Shown: positions 42,943 to 52,674, counted from the first letter of the stretch. The stretch is 64,000 bases of DNA from J054 sp965223095 (GCA_965223095.1 OZ244979.1:2666001-2730000); one strand, 5' to 3'. The notes: generated by a model not told the origin, from the letters alone. Program-made: numbers and translations.

Positions 42943-43974
42943 TCACCCACCCTCATCGCGACTCCGCAGTCTTGCCAGATAACGAGTCACCGCGGCATTG
43001 TGATCGGCGAGGGTCGCAGTAAAACTGTGGCTGCCGTCAGGCAGGCCCGTGGCCACGAAGTACACGGCATCGCCGTCGGCCGGCGATACGGCAGCGCGCA
43101 AGGATGCTTCGCCCGCCAGTGCGATGGGTGTGGGCGGCAAGCCGTCGCGAGTATAGCTGTTGTAGGGCGTATCTCGACGCAAATCCGCACGCCGGAGGTC
43201 GCCATCAAAAGCCGTCCCTAGTCCGTAGATCACGGTGGGATCCGTTTGCAATCGCATACCGCGTTGCAAGCGCCGCACGAATACGCCGGCAATTTGTTGG
43301 CGTTCTGAATCCAATGCCGTCTCGCGTTCAACAATCGACGCCAAAATTAAAGCTTCGTAGGCATTGTTCAAGGGCAATTTATTGGCGCGTTCGCGCCAAA
43401 TCTTCGCTAGCTTTGTAGCCAGCAACTCGTGCGCTTGTAGGAGTAAGTCGCGATCTGGCGTACCCCGGGGATAGCGGTAGGTTTCGGGCATGAATAAACC
43501 TTCCGCATGGGGCCGATCAAGAGCCAGCTCCGCCGCCAGCTCGGCGGGTGTTTCGGCTGCCAAGGTTTGTGCGATGGTGGCCTCGGCGCGCAGCGCTGCT
43601 AGTAAATCTCTCGTGGTCCAACCTTCCACAAGGGTGAAGCTATGCAGTTTGACTTTGCCGGTGGCGAGCATGTCCAGCAGAGATCTGGGCGTTTGTTCAG
43701 CGGAGAGTTCGTATTCCCCCGCTTGTATTTTTTCCGCCAGCCCGGCCCAGCGACCGTAACCGGCAAAAACACGCGGATAAGCCAACAAACCGGCTTGGTC
43801 TAAAGACCTCGCCGTAGCACCCAAGGACTGACCGGTCGGCACCTCCAAAATATAAGCTTGGGCCGCCGGCCCCAGGGGGGTGTCCAGATACCGCTGCAAC
43901 CACAGCCATGTGCCAACGGCGCCCGCCGCAACGAGCAACACAAGCGCAAACGCGATGGCTATTAGCTGTCGCAT
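42943..43974 (-). CDS. mltG: Endolytic murein transglycosylase
   Basis: Membrane-anchored lytic enzyme that ends nascent glycan strands. 343 residues: N-terminal helix (about 3-26), LysM-like part, YceG catalytic domain with LILASIVERETAL (catalytic Glu), GVFVRRLQRGMRLQTDPTVIYGLG and SPYNSY-type TPYNSYTRDGLPPTPI. Overlaps pabC by 13 bp. Confidence 0.94.
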   Translation of the reverse strand: MRQLIAIAFALVLLVAAGAVGTWLWLQRYLDTPLGPAAQAYILEVPTGQSLGATARSLDQAGLLAYPRVFAGYGRWAGLAEKIQAGEYELSAEQTPRSLLDMLATGKVKLHSFTLVEGWTTRDLLAALRAEATIAQTLAAETPAELAAELALDRPHAEGLFMPETYRYPRGTPDRDLLLQAHELLATKLAKIWRERANKLPLNNAYEALILASIVERETALDSERQQIAGVFVRRLQRGMRLQTDPTVIYGLGTAFDGDLRRADLRRDTPYNSYTRDGLPPTPIALAGEASLRAAVSPADGDAVYFVATGLPDGSHSFTATLADHNAAVTRYLARLRSRDEGG

Positions 43975-44804
43975 TCACTCACTCCGCGCGCGGCCAAACC
44001 ACGCATCAAACGCCGCGTAACCGGACCCAGGTGATAGACGGCATCGTCCACTGCCCTCACGGGCCACAGGCCAATTTGGCTATTGGTCAAAAAGATTTCT
44101 TCAGCCGCCGCGAGATCCTCAACGCTGATGGCTATCTCCCGCACCGCTTCACCTTGCTCACTGGCCACCTCCATCACGACTTCCCGCATGATGCCTGCCA
44201 CACCACAGCGATCAAGGATCGGCGTACACAGGGTTTCACCCAGCACCGCGAATAAATTTGTCATGGTCCCGCAAACGACCAGACCTTGCGGATTGAGCAT
44301 CAGCCCTTCATGAATAGCGGCATCCTGCCATTCTGAGCGCGCCATAACTTGCTCTAATCGATTTAGCGTTTTCATACCGGCCAATGCGGGCGTTTCCGCT
44401 AGCGGCGTCTTGCAATAGCGCAGGCGCACGCCGGCTCGGCGCGCGGCGGCACCGGGTGCATCGACTGCGAAGACCGCCAAGGCGCGGGTGACCTCGGGCT
44501 TTGCCGGTGGCGCGTAGCCCCGGGGGCCTGGCCCGCGCGTCAGAATGATTTTCGCAACGCCCCGGTCCACGTCATCCAGCAGTGACATGAGCTCGCTTTC
44601 AAGGCGTTCCAGGTCCACGGGCGGAAATCCAAGACGCTCGGCACCGTGGGCAAGGCGGCGGAAATGCCGCTGCAAGAAGCGCGGTTCGCCACCGCGAATC
44701 GCAATGGTTTCGAACAAACCGTCGCCGTAGGCCAGGCCTCGATCGTTAACGCCCAGGTGATCGCCGAATCGACCATTGATCAGCCACGCCGCCGAAGCGC
44801 TCAC
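43962..44804 (-). CDS. pabC: Aminodeoxychorismate lyase
   Basis: PLP enzyme that converts aminodeoxychorismate to p-aminobenzoate plus pyruvate in folate synthesis. 280 residues, class IV aminotransferase fold: INGRFGDHLGVNDRGLAYGDGLFETI, GMKTLNRLEQVMA with the PLP lysine, and EEIFLTNSQIGLWPV. GTG start. Works with PabB encoded upstream. Confidence 0.92.
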   Translation of the reverse strand: MSASAAWLINGRFGDHLGVNDRGLAYGDGLFETIAIRGGEPRFLQRHFRRLAHGAERLGFPPVDLERLESELMSLLDDVDRGVAKIILTRGPGPRGYAPPAKPEVTRALAVFAVDAPGAAARRAGVRLRYCKTPLAETPALAGMKTLNRLEQVMARSEWQDAAIHEGLMLNPQGLVVCGTMTNLFAVLGETLCTPILDRCGVAGIMREVVMEVASEQGEAVREIAISVEDLAAAEEIFLTNSQIGLWPVRAVDDAVYHLGPVTRRLMRGLAARGVSECDS

Positions 44805-44941
44805 CCAGCTGCCCTCAATACCAGATAGATCATGACAACAAGCATACCCCGAGCCGGGGTGGACATAGGCCCAGCGACGAGCCGCACGGTAAGGCCTGCC
44901 GGCCCGCGTCCTTCGTCTGCCAAGTCACGGCTCAACCGCGT

Positions 44942-46306
44942 TTATTCCAAGGCCAAGAGCATGCCCTTGGCCTTGGCCCGCGTTTCTGCCAGCTCCATCG
45001 CCGGCTGCGAATCAGCCACGATGCCACTGCCCGCCGCCAGACTAATGACTTGATCCTGCATCACCATACTGCGAATGAGGATGTTCAAGTCACCGCTGCC
45101 ATCCCGGTTCAAGTAGCCCATGGCACCGGTGTAAAACCCCCGCGGACGCGCCTCCAAGTCAGCTATGATCTCCATGCAGCGAACCTTGGGGCAGCCCGTG
45201 ATCGTGCCCCCGGGGAAAGTCGCGCGAATCACCTGTCGCGGCGTGACCCCCGCCCGCAATTCGCCAGAAACATTCGAGACAATATGATGAACCTGCGAAT
45301 AGGATTCCAGGACCATAAACTCGTCCACCTGCACACTGCCGGCCGCACAGATTCGACCCAAGTCATTGCGCTCGAGATCGATCAGCATCACGTGCTCGGC
45401 GCGATCTTTCGGATCGCCTAAGAGTTCGGCCCGCGTGGGTTCATCCGCATCGTCTTGCCGTCGCGGCCGGGTTCCGGCAATAGGACGCGTTGATATCCGG
45501 CCACCGCCCCACTGCACCAAACGCTCCGGCGAAGAGCTGATAACGGCCAAATCATCCAGCACGACGAGTCCGGCAAATGGCCCGGGATTGGTGCGGCGCA
45601 GACGCCGATAAATGTCCACGGCCGACACATGCGGATTTAAATCCGCATGCCAAACCCGTGACAAGTTCGCCTGAAAAATATCGCCGGCAACAATATGTTC
45701 CTTGGCCTTAGCCACCGCCTCACAAAACTTGGTGGAGGACTCTTCCCCTAGGTGCCTGTACAAGCGCCCGGTTTTAGGTGGCGCAGACGCCGAAAGGCCC
45801 GGTAAGTCCGCTTGAACCCTGGCCACTGAATCCTTGTGATCGGGTTCAGCGACGATATAGGCCCGATGTTCCTGATGATCGCGCACCAGGGCGACAGGCG
45901 TGCGCACGGCCACCGCCCGCGGCTGCCGCGTCTCACCGACCAAGCGCACCGAAGGTTCCACCTCGGCCGCCAGTTCATAGGCCAACAGCAGAAACCAGCC
46001 GCCGACAAAGGGTATCTCTGGCAACGCGTCCGGGCCGCCGCCCTCAAGACTCCACCAGGCATCAAGAGCCTCCAAGAAACCCCCGCCGGCCGAGCCGGGC
46101 CCGGTGACCGAGCCATCGGCGGCCAAAGTTAAGCGGTCGCCCGGAAAGGCAAACAAGAAATCAAAGCGCGCTTGCGCCGAACCCTTGGCTGTACTCTCCA
46201 AGAGAAAAGGATAGCGTTGCGGCCGTGCTGCGTGCAGCTTGAGGAAGTCGAGGTCGTAGTCAATATCGACCAGTTGCGGGCCCGCCGCCGTTGTCAGCGA
46301 GGCCAT
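44942..46306 (-). CDS. pabB: Aminodeoxychorismate synthase component I
   Basis: Converts chorismate to aminodeoxychorismate using ammonia from a glutaminase partner, which is not in the window. 454 residues with the chorismate-binding domain: DIFQANLSRVW, SSPERLVQ, TRPIAGTRPR, ERNDLGRIC and FPGGTITGCPK (PIAGT with A rather than K at the position that forms the anthranilate-type intermediate deserves a check). ATG 46306 chosen over 46396 because the latter lies in the fabF end. A small GC hairpin spans the fabF stop just upstream. Confidence 0.9.
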   Translation of the reverse strand: MASLTTAAGPQLVDIDYDLDFLKLHAARPQRYPFLLESTAKGSAQARFDFLFAFPGDRLTLAADGSVTGPGSAGGGFLEALDAWWSLEGGGPDALPEIPFVGGWFLLLAYELAAEVEPSVRLVGETRQPRAVAVRTPVALVRDHQEHRAYIVAEPDHKDSVARVQADLPGLSASAPPKTGRLYRHLGEESSTKFCEAVAKAKEHIVAGDIFQANLSRVWHADLNPHVSAVDIYRRLRRTNPGPFAGLVVLDDLAVISSSPERLVQWGGGRISTRPIAGTRPRRQDDADEPTRAELLGDPKDRAEHVMLIDLERNDLGRICAAGSVQVDEFMVLESYSQVHHIVSNVSGELRAGVTPRQVIRATFPGGTITGCPKVRCMEIIADLEARPRGFYTGAMGYLNRDGSGDLNILIRSMVMQDQVISLAAGSGIVADSQPAMELAETRAKAKGMLLALE

Positions 46307-46325
46307 GGGCCGGCGGAAACCGGGC

Positions 46326-47567
46326 TTAGACCCGGGCGAATACCAAGCTGCCGTTGGTACCACCAAAACCAAATGAGTTACTGAGCACGGCATCAATGCG
46401 CATGGATCGCGACTGATGCGGCACGTAATCCAGATCGCACTCAGGATCAGGATTGTCTAAATTGATGGTGGGTGGCGCGACCTGATCGCGGATGGCCAAG
46501 ACACTGAAAACCGCTTCGATGCCACCGGCGGCCGCCAGCAAATGCCCCGTGGTGGATTTCGTTGAACTGACCGCCAAACTGCCCGCATGGGCGCCAAAGA
46601 CTTTCTTAATGGCGCTGGTCTCGGCCATATCACCTAAGGGCGTCGACGTACCGTGGGCGTTGACATAGTGAATGTCGCTGGGTTCTAGCTGTGCGTCCCG
46701 TACAGCCGCGGCCATACAAAGCGCCGCCCCACCACCATCTGATGGCGGCGCCGTGATGTGATGCGCATCGCCGCTCATACCGAATCCGACCACTTCGGCC
46801 AGAACAGTTGCGCCCCGGGCTTCAGCCGAATCCATGTCTTCCAACACCAAGCACGCGGCGCCGCCACCCAACACGAAGCCGTCACGATCTTTGTCCCACG
46901 GACGGCTAGCCGCTTGCGGATCGTCATTGCGCGTTGACAGCGCGCGAGCAGAGCAAAAGCCACCCAGCCCCAACGGGGTCATGGGCGCCTCGGCACCGCC
47001 TACGACCATCACGTCGGCGTCGCCGTAAGCGATGGTTCGCGCACCGATACCAATGGAATGCGTGGCGGTGGTGCAAGCTGTCACCAGGGCTAGGTTGGGG
47101 CCGGTAAAGCCGCCGTTAATCGACACGTGACCCGAAATCATATTGATGATGCTGCCGGGGACGAAAAATGGCGAGATTTTGCGCGGTGATCCCGCCGCGG
47201 CGTACTTGCCATAGTTAGTTTCGATGGTACCAATGCCACCAATACCCGCGCCCATGGCCACACCGATGCGGTCTGCCGGATGTGTCTTGGTGCTGACGCC
47301 AGCATGGGTAATGGCATCGTGAGCCGCGGCGATACCATAGTGAATAAAGGTATCCATCTTGCGCACTTCTTTAGCCGGCACATAGGCCGACGCGTCGAAG
47401 TCCTTCACCGAGCCGCCGAAGCGCGTGCTGAAATCGCTGACATCGAACTCAATAATGGGTCCGATGCCGCTCCGACCCGCGAGCACGTTCTGCCATGCAG
47501 TTTCTAAATCATTACCGACCGGAGATATAACTCCCAGGCCGGTTACGACAACGCGCCGCCGTGCCAT
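46326..47567 (-). CDS. fabF: Beta-ketoacyl-ACP synthase II
   Basis: Condensing enzyme of fatty-acid elongation. 413 residues, the normal FabF length from the ATG at 47567. Catalytic Cys165 in LVTACTTATHSIG, histidines in NAHGTSTPLGD and KSTTGHLLAAAG, and C-terminal NSFGFGGTNGSLVF. The frame's earlier start at 47603 adds 12 residues not seen in FabF. Directly after acpP. Confidence 0.96.
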   Translation of the reverse strand: MARRRVVVTGLGVISPVGNDLETAWQNVLAGRSGIGPIIEFDVSDFSTRFGGSVKDFDASAYVPAKEVRKMDTFIHYGIAAAHDAITHAGVSTKTHPADRIGVAMGAGIGGIGTIETNYGKYAAAGSPRKISPFFVPGSIINMISGHVSINGGFTGPNLALVTACTTATHSIGIGARTIAYGDADVMVVGGAEAPMTPLGLGGFCSARALSTRNDDPQAASRPWDKDRDGFVLGGGAACLVLEDMDSAEARGATVLAEVVGFGMSGDAHHITAPPSDGGGAALCMAAAVRDAQLEPSDIHYVNAHGTSTPLGDMAETSAIKKVFGAHAGSLAVSSTKSTTGHLLAAAGGIEAVFSVLAIRDQVAPPTINLDNPDPECDLDYVPHQSRSMRIDAVLSNSFGFGGTNGSLVFARV

Positions 47568-47625
47568 CTTTAGCAACTCTTTTTCCTTGGGCGACAAAGC
47601 CACGCCACCCGAGTCATCGGATTAA

Positions 47626-47868
47626 TTAGGAAGGCTTGGATTTTGAATTAATGTAGTCGATCGCCTGCTGGACCGTGGTGATCTTCTCAGCGTCCTCGTC
47701 CGGGATTTCAGTTTCGAACTCTTCTTCGAGAGCCATCACCAATTCGACCGTGTCCAACGAATCCGCACCAAGATCATCAACAAACGACGCGGCGTTCGTG
47801 ACCTCATCTTCTTTTACACCGAGCTGTTCGGCGACGATGCTTTTAACCTGTTCCTCAATACTGCTCAT
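47626..47868 (-). CDS. acpP: Acyl carrier protein
   Basis: 80-residue acidic carrier of growing acyl chains; phosphopantetheine attaches at Ser37 in LGADSLDTVELVM. Typical N-terminus MSSIEEQVKSIVAEQLGV. Sits between fabG and fabF. The acpP-fabG gap (139 bp) may hold a promoter. Confidence 0.98.
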   Translation of the reverse strand: MSSIEEQVKSIVAEQLGVKEDEVTNAASFVDDLGADSLDTVELVMALEEEFETEIPDEDAEKITTVQQAIDYINSKSKPS

Positions 47869-48007
47869 GCTCGCTTATTCCTCTCAACAGAAAGCGTATC
47901 CAGTGGGACTCATTCGGGAATGGGAATCGCTGGGGGCGCTATTTTAAGGTAAAGACACGGGGCAATCTACTCTGCAGATAAGCCGAATATCTGCCCCGAA
48001 AAACCTG

Positions 48008-48772
48008 TTAAATCATTAACATCCCGCCATTGACGTGGATGGTTTCACCGGTGACATAGGCGCCGGCCGGACTACATAAGAATAAAACGGCCGCCGCCAC
48101 GTCGTCCACGGAGCCAAGTCGCTGCAGTGGAATCTGTCGCTCTAGGTCCTCGCGCTGGGCGGATTCCAAGGCCTCGGTCATGGCAGTTTGAATGAACCCC
48201 GGTGCCACCACATTCACGGTAATGGCGCGTCCACCCAACTCCCGGGCCAGGGACTTGCTGAACCCGACCAGACCGGCTTTGCTAGCAGCGTAGTTCGCCT
48301 GGCCTGGATTACCCATGGCGCCGACCACCGACGAGATATTCACAATTCGTCCCCGCTTGGCCTTCAGCATGCCGCGCATAAAGCTGCGGCAAACATAGAA
48401 AGCCGATGACAAATTCGTGCGCAAGATGTCATCCCACTCGTCGTCCTTCATGCGCATGAGCAGGTTATCGCGGGTGATGCCCGCGTTGTTGACCAGCAAG
48501 GTCACATGTCCTTCTCGAGCGGCAATATCCTTTTGCAGCGCGACCACCGCATCGGTATCAGTCACATCTAAGACCGCTCCGCGACCGCCGAGCTTTGACG
48601 CCGCCAAGCGCTCATCAATATTGGCCGCACCGGCTGAGCTTGTGGCTGTGCCGACCACCGTGGCGCCTGCTTGAGCCAAAACATCGGCAATGGCGGCACC
48701 GATGCCGCGCGATGCGCCCGTGACCAAGGCAACCTCACCTTGCAATGAAAACCAGTCACCGATATCAACCAT
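48008..48772 (-). CDS. fabG: 3-oxoacyl-ACP reductase
   Basis: NADPH-dependent reductase of fatty-acid elongation. 254 residues, short-chain dehydrogenase: VTGASRGIGAAIADVLA, NNAG at about 93, catalytic Ser in NISSVVGAMG, YAASKAG. fabD and fabH, usually upstream in related genomes, are absent; a rhombosortase gene takes that place. Confidence 0.95.
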   Translation of the reverse strand: MVDIGDWFSLQGEVALVTGASRGIGAAIADVLAQAGATVVGTATSSAGAANIDERLAASKLGGRGAVLDVTDTDAVVALQKDIAAREGHVTLLVNNAGITRDNLLMRMKDDEWDDILRTNLSSAFYVCRSFMRGMLKAKRGRIVNISSVVGAMGNPGQANYAASKAGLVGFSKSLARELGGRAITVNVVAPGFIQTAMTEALESAQREDLERQIPLQRLGSVDDVAAAVLFLCSPAGAYVTGETIHVNGGMLMI

Positions 48773-48819
48773 AGACTTCTAAGTGCACCGTGATTAAGAG
48801 ACGGCAAAAAACCGGCGCA

Positions 48820-49440
48820 TTATAACGATGCTTGGGCACGGCGCCAGCGCAGATATTCCAAGCCGGCGGCCACAGCACCACCCACAGAGCCCCAAAAATG
48901 GGCATCGGTGACCACCGATCCACCGACGATGGCAGACGTGAACGGCAGCTCGCCGGCAAACTGCTCAACCAACAATTTGGCGCCCACACCCAACAGCAAA
49001 CCCCAGCCCAAGCCATCGCCCGCCCGTATCAAGCCCAGGGCACCCAGCACGAACAAACCATGCAAAGCGCCGGACAAACCGACCATCCAAAAGATGTCGG
49101 CGCTGAACAAATGCACGCCCCAGCTCGTCATAAAACCGGTGATCAACAGCCCGATCAACCAATCCAGCCAGCCACGATCTGCCGCATACAGCCAGGCGAT
49201 CAGCCACAGGCCCGCCACATTCAAGCCGAAGTGCCCCCAGCCCAGGTGAACGATGTTGGCCGACAGCAACCGCCAGTGCTCACCCTGGGCTAGAGCCAGG
49301 CGGTCATAGCGCAGGACAAGCTGGTAAGCCTCGGGTAACAACTGAGCAATCAGCATGAGCAGCGTCAAGACCATGGCAGGCAGCAGCGCGCGCCAGGGCG
49401 GCAGCGATGTGACGGAACTTGTATTTCCGTTGCAAGGCAC
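48820..49440 (-). CDS. rrtA: Rhombosortase (rhomboid-family intramembrane protease)
   Basis: 206 residues with six or so membrane helices. Rhomboid catalytic Ser123 in GLSGALHG and His181 in DAHFWGSVGGAV, plus HLGWGHFGLNVAGLW. Rhombosortases trim the C-terminal GlyGly-CTERM anchor of proteins exported by type II secretion, which fits its place beside gspG. No GlyGly-CTERM protein was seen in the window. Start uncertain: GTG 49440 is preferred, ATG 49374 gives 184 residues, and a TTG at 49512 would run into the gspG leader. Confidence 0.8.
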   Translation of the reverse strand: MPCNGNTSSVTSLPPWRALLPAMVLTLLMLIAQLLPEAYQLVLRYDRLALAQGEHWRLLSANIVHLGWGHFGLNVAGLWLIAWLYAADRGWLDWLIGLLITGFMTSWGVHLFSADIFWMVGLSGALHGLFVLGALGLIRAGDGLGWGLLLGVGAKLLVEQFAGELPFTSAIVGGSVVTDAHFWGSVGGAVAAGLEYLRWRRAQASL

Positions 49441-49442
49441 TT

Positions 49443-49451
49443 TGCTACAAT
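49443..49451 (+). promoter_or_regulatory. Extended -10 promoter element of the gsp operon
   Basis: TGCTACAAT carries the TGN extension before TACAAT. It lies about 100 bp upstream of the gspG ATG and divergent from the rhombosortase. No good -35 at normal spacing. Confidence 0.45.
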
Positions 49452-49554
49452 TCAGCCTCAGGCAAGCGGCCCCAAGGGCCGTATGAAGATCATCAATTCG
49501 CAACGCGGGCAAGGACTGCCGTTAATCATCATCCCAGAAACGCAAGGAATTTTC

Positions 49555-50001
49555 ATGAGCCGCAACACGCAACAGCGCAAGGATGCCAGCCAATTGGGGT
49601 TTACGCTCATCGAAATCATGGTGGTGGTAGTCATCCTGGGCATCCTGGCCGCCCTGATCGCGCCCAATGTAATCAGCCGCATTGATGAAGCCCAAGTCAC
49701 CAAAGTGAAGCAAGATATGCGCGCCATTGAAAGCGCCCTGAAGCTCTACCGCCTGGATAATTTCCGCTACCCGACAACCGACGAAGGGCTAAATGCCTTA
49801 GTCACACCACCCAACGACCCAAACGCGCGCTGGCCCGAAGGCGGCTATTTGGATCGGGTACCGCAAGATCCTTGGAATCGCCCCTACCTCTACTTACAGC
49901 CTGGGAACAACGGCGCCTTCGACATCTACAGTTTGGGCCGCGACGGCCAGCAGGGCGGTGATGGTCTTGATGCAGATGTGGGTAACTGGGATCTGCAGTA
50001 A
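49555..50001 (+). CDS. gspG: Type II secretion major pseudopilin GspG
   Basis: Main subunit of the type II secretion pseudopilus. 148 residues. Prepilin peptidase site LG-FTLIE after residue 15, with Glu at +5, then the hydrophobic helix EIMVVVVILGILAALIAP. C-terminal calcium-site region (GRDGQQGGDGLDADVGNWDL). ATG 49555 has AAGGA upstream; the frame's earlier ATG at 49483 is not used. Confidence 0.96.
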   Translation: MSRNTQQRKDASQLGFTLIEIMVVVVILGILAALIAPNVISRIDEAQVTKVKQDMRAIESALKLYRLDNFRYPTTDEGLNALVTPPNDPNARWPEGGYLDRVPQDPWNRPYLYLQPGNNGAFDIYSLGRDGQQGGDGLDADVGNWDLQ

Positions 50002-50047
50002 GCCTGCCTACGCAACGACCGGCCTAGCTAGTCGCTACGCCTTAGCC

Positions 50048-50626
50048 ATGCGAATTTCATCGGCCCGCACTCAAGGTTTTTCGCTACTGGAATTACTCGT
50101 TGTTACGGTGATCATCGGCATTTTGGTGACGATGTTTACCCTGTCGGTCGGATTGACCGGCGGTGACCGAGAACTGGAGCGCGAGGCCGACCGCTTGCGC
50201 GCGCTGATTACCGCGGCGAGCGAAGATGCCCTACTGCAGGGCCGCGACATTGGCTTGAGCTTTGTTGAGCACGGCTATGAATTCTCCGGCCAAGACCCCA
50301 ATGCAAACGACCAGTGGCGCCCGCTGATGCTGGATGACGTGCTCAGGCCTCGAGAACTTGATCCAAGCATCGAGTTAGTGCTCGAAATTGAAGGCCGAGA
50401 AGTAGAGCTACGCGAACCGGCTGAACAACTCGCGACCAACCAGCCCGCGGATCAAGCCGAGAGCGATCCGGCAGACGAAGACTATCTACCGCAGGTTTTC
50501 ATATTTTCTAGCGGTGAAATCGACCCACCCTTCGAGCTGCGACTTCGCCGTCAATTTAGCAATGATGTGATTCTCATCAGCACCCAAGACGACAGCTCCG
50601 TGGAACTCAGCCGGGAAAACTTCTAA
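50048..50626 (+). CDS. gspH: Type II secretion minor pseudopilin GspH
   Basis: 192 residues; prepilin site QG-FSLLELLVV after residue 10, GspH C-terminal domain (EREADRLRALITAASEDALLQGRDIGL). An acidic linker (residues about 130-155) is rich in D, E, A and P. Abuts gspI. Confidence 0.9.
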   Translation: MRISSARTQGFSLLELLVVTVIIGILVTMFTLSVGLTGGDRELEREADRLRALITAASEDALLQGRDIGLSFVEHGYEFSGQDPNANDQWRPLMLDDVLRPRELDPSIELVLEIEGREVELREPAEQLATNQPADQAESDPADEDYLPQVFIFSSGEIDPPFELRLRRQFSNDVILISTQDDSSVELSRENF

Positions 50627-51082
50627 ATGCAACGCGGTTTTACATTGCTGGAAGTTCTCGTGGCGCTGGTCATCATTGGCCTCGGCATGATTGCGGTTTT
50701 TACGCAAATGAACCAATCCCTGACGGCGACCGCGATGATGCGTGACAAAACCCTCGCCTACTGGATCGGCAGTGATCGAATCACCGAGCTACGCGTCTCC
50801 GGCAAGTTTCCCAATATCGGTGAGCGCAGCGATGATCTAGACATGGCCGGCGCCAGTTGGCGCTACACGATAAGGGTTTCGGAAACTAGCGTTGACGAAT
50901 TTCGGCGAGTTGATGTCGATGTCGCTTTTGCCGACCAGCCGGAGCGCCCCGTTGCCACCGTCACCGGTTTCCTGCGGCGTCGCGATGACCCAGCACCCCC
51001 GCCCACGAACAACTGGGCACCGATCGAATTGGACGAGGCGCTCAACGGCAATACCGCACTAACCGGGCAACTCGGCCAGTGA
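50627..51082 (+). CDS. gspI: Type II secretion minor pseudopilin GspI
   Basis: 151 residues; prepilin site RG-FTLLEVLVALVII at the N-terminus, then QSLTATAMMRDKTLAYWIGSDRITELR, the GspI pattern. Forms the pilus tip with GspJ and GspK. The stop overlaps the gspJ GTG by 4 bp. Confidence 0.92.
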   Translation: MQRGFTLLEVLVALVIIGLGMIAVFTQMNQSLTATAMMRDKTLAYWIGSDRITELRVSGKFPNIGERSDDLDMAGASWRYTIRVSETSVDEFRRVDVDVAFADQPERPVATVTGFLRRRDDPAPPPTNNWAPIELDEALNGNTALTGQLGQ

Positions 51083-51681
51083 AGGCACGCGGCTTTACAC
51101 TGATTGAACTACTGGTGGCCATGGCGATATTTGCCGTCGTCAGCCTGCTCGCGCTAGGCGGCCTCAATGCGGTTGTCCGCCAGCAAGAGCTGGTGCGTGA
51201 AGACCTGGCCGACTTGGCGAAGTTGCAGCGTGCCATGCGCTGGATTGTTCGCGATTTTAGTCAATTGTATCCGCGTCACGTCAGAGAGGAACTGGGCGAA
51301 GGCAACGAACCGCCGCTGCTCGCCGACGGGCGCGCCGATTACCTAATTCGCTTAACCCGCGGGGGGTGGCGCAACCCGAGAGGTTTTCCGCGCGGGACTT
51401 TACAAAGAGTGCAGTATCGTATCGATGACCGCGAATTGATCCGGGAATACTGGCCGGTTTTGGATCGCCCCTTGGGCATGGAAGCGCAAACCACAGCGGT
51501 GCTAGACAATGTTGAGGAAATACGTCTGCTATACCTGGATGAAGCCGATGAGTGGCAAGATCAATGGCCACCCTTGGATCAGATTAACGCCCTCGTCGCG
51601 CCCCGCCCCCGCGCCATTCGAATTGAACTGATCCTGGATGGCTGGGGAGAAATTAAGCGCCTGGTTGAGTTAAGCCCATGA
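51079..51681 (+). CDS. gspJ: Type II secretion minor pseudopilin GspJ
   Basis: 200 residues; prepilin site RG-FTLIELLVAMAIF, then LQRAMRWIVRDFSQL and a C-terminal AIRIELILDGWGEIKRL. GTG start; overlaps gspI and gspK by 4 bp each. Confidence 0.93.
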   Translation: MKARGFTLIELLVAMAIFAVVSLLALGGLNAVVRQQELVREDLADLAKLQRAMRWIVRDFSQLYPRHVREELGEGNEPPLLADGRADYLIRLTRGGWRNPRGFPRGTLQRVQYRIDDRELIREYWPVLDRPLGMEAQTTAVLDNVEEIRLLYLDEADEWQDQWPPLDQINALVAPRPRAIRIELILDGWGEIKRLVELSP

Positions 51682-52673
51682 CTCGTCACAACACTCCAGG
51701 ACATTCAAAGCAACGCGGCATTGCCGCGTTGACCGCCATGCTGGTCGTGGTGCTAGCTACTGTTCTAGCCGTCGAATTGTTGTGGTCGCTCACGCTCGAT
51801 CTACGCCGAACCGAAACCTTGCTAACCCAGGAACAAGCAACTCAAGTTGCCTACGGCTTAGAAGCCTTAGCCCAGCAAGTCTTGGAACAGGACTATGAGG
51901 ACGCACCCGAAGCAGACAGCGACAATGAATTCTGGGCGCAAGATTTCGACTTCCCCATTGATGGCGGCACGGTAACCGGCAAACTGCAAGACCTTCAAGG
52001 TCGCTTTGATCTCAACCATTTAATCGATACCAGCGGGCAAAAAAATGCCAAAGCCGCAGAACAGTTTCGCCAACTGGTGCAATTCGCTAGCCGTGATCTC
52101 GACCAAGAGCTGCAAGTGAATCCGGACAATGTGGTCGACGCAGTCATGGACTGGATGGACCCCGATCAGCTGCCCGAATTGGGTGGCGCCGAAGACGATA
52201 TTTACACCAACAAGACGCCGCCCTATAAGACCGGCAATTTCTGGTTTACTAGCACTTCTGAACTACTCGCGATCCACGAAGTGTCACCCCAGCTCTATAA
52301 AAATCTAGCACCCTGGGTAACGGCTCTACCCCCGCTCAGCGACGCGGCCTCACGGCACATCAATGTCAACACCGCGCCGTTGGAAGTGATTCTCAGTCTC
52401 GATCCGGAGCAGCAAAACGTGACCAGGATCACAGAACGCTTAGCCGATCGACCGTTTGAATCAGAACAAGCCTTTCTGGAAAAGTTCATGGGTACAGGGT
52501 CCGATGCCCTACCGAGCGAGCTCGGCCCCAGGCTCGGCATCACCAGCCAGTATTTTCGCGCCCACGTGACCGTATCTATTGGCACTACCCAGCTTGCTAT
52601 GTACAGTCTGCTGGAGCGCGCCGCTGGGGACGGCGCTGTGGTCACCCGTTTTAGGTCCTTCGACACGGATTGA
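51678..52673 (+). CDS. gspK: Type II secretion minor pseudopilin GspK
   Basis: 331 residues; prepilin-like start KQRG-IAALTAMLVVVLATV, lacking Glu at +5 as is usual for GspK, then LQDLQGRFDLNHLI, VDAVMDWMDPDQLPELGGAEDDIY and INVNTAPLEVI. Caps the pseudopilus tip. Confidence 0.94.
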   Translation: MTRHNTPGHSKQRGIAALTAMLVVVLATVLAVELLWSLTLDLRRTETLLTQEQATQVAYGLEALAQQVLEQDYEDAPEADSDNEFWAQDFDFPIDGGTVTGKLQDLQGRFDLNHLIDTSGQKNAKAAEQFRQLVQFASRDLDQELQVNPDNVVDAVMDWMDPDQLPELGGAEDDIYTNKTPPYKTGNFWFTSTSELLAIHEVSPQLYKNLAPWVTALPPLSDAASRHINVNTAPLEVILSLDPEQQNVTRITERLADRPFESEQAFLEKFMGTGSDALPSELGPRLGITSQYFRAHVTVSIGTTQLAMYSLLERAAGDGAVVTRFRSFDTD

Positions 52674-52674
52674 A

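Noticed and set aside
49441..49512. Rhombosortase start at TTG 49512
   Set aside because: It would overlap the gspG leader and promoter and adds sequence not typical of the family.
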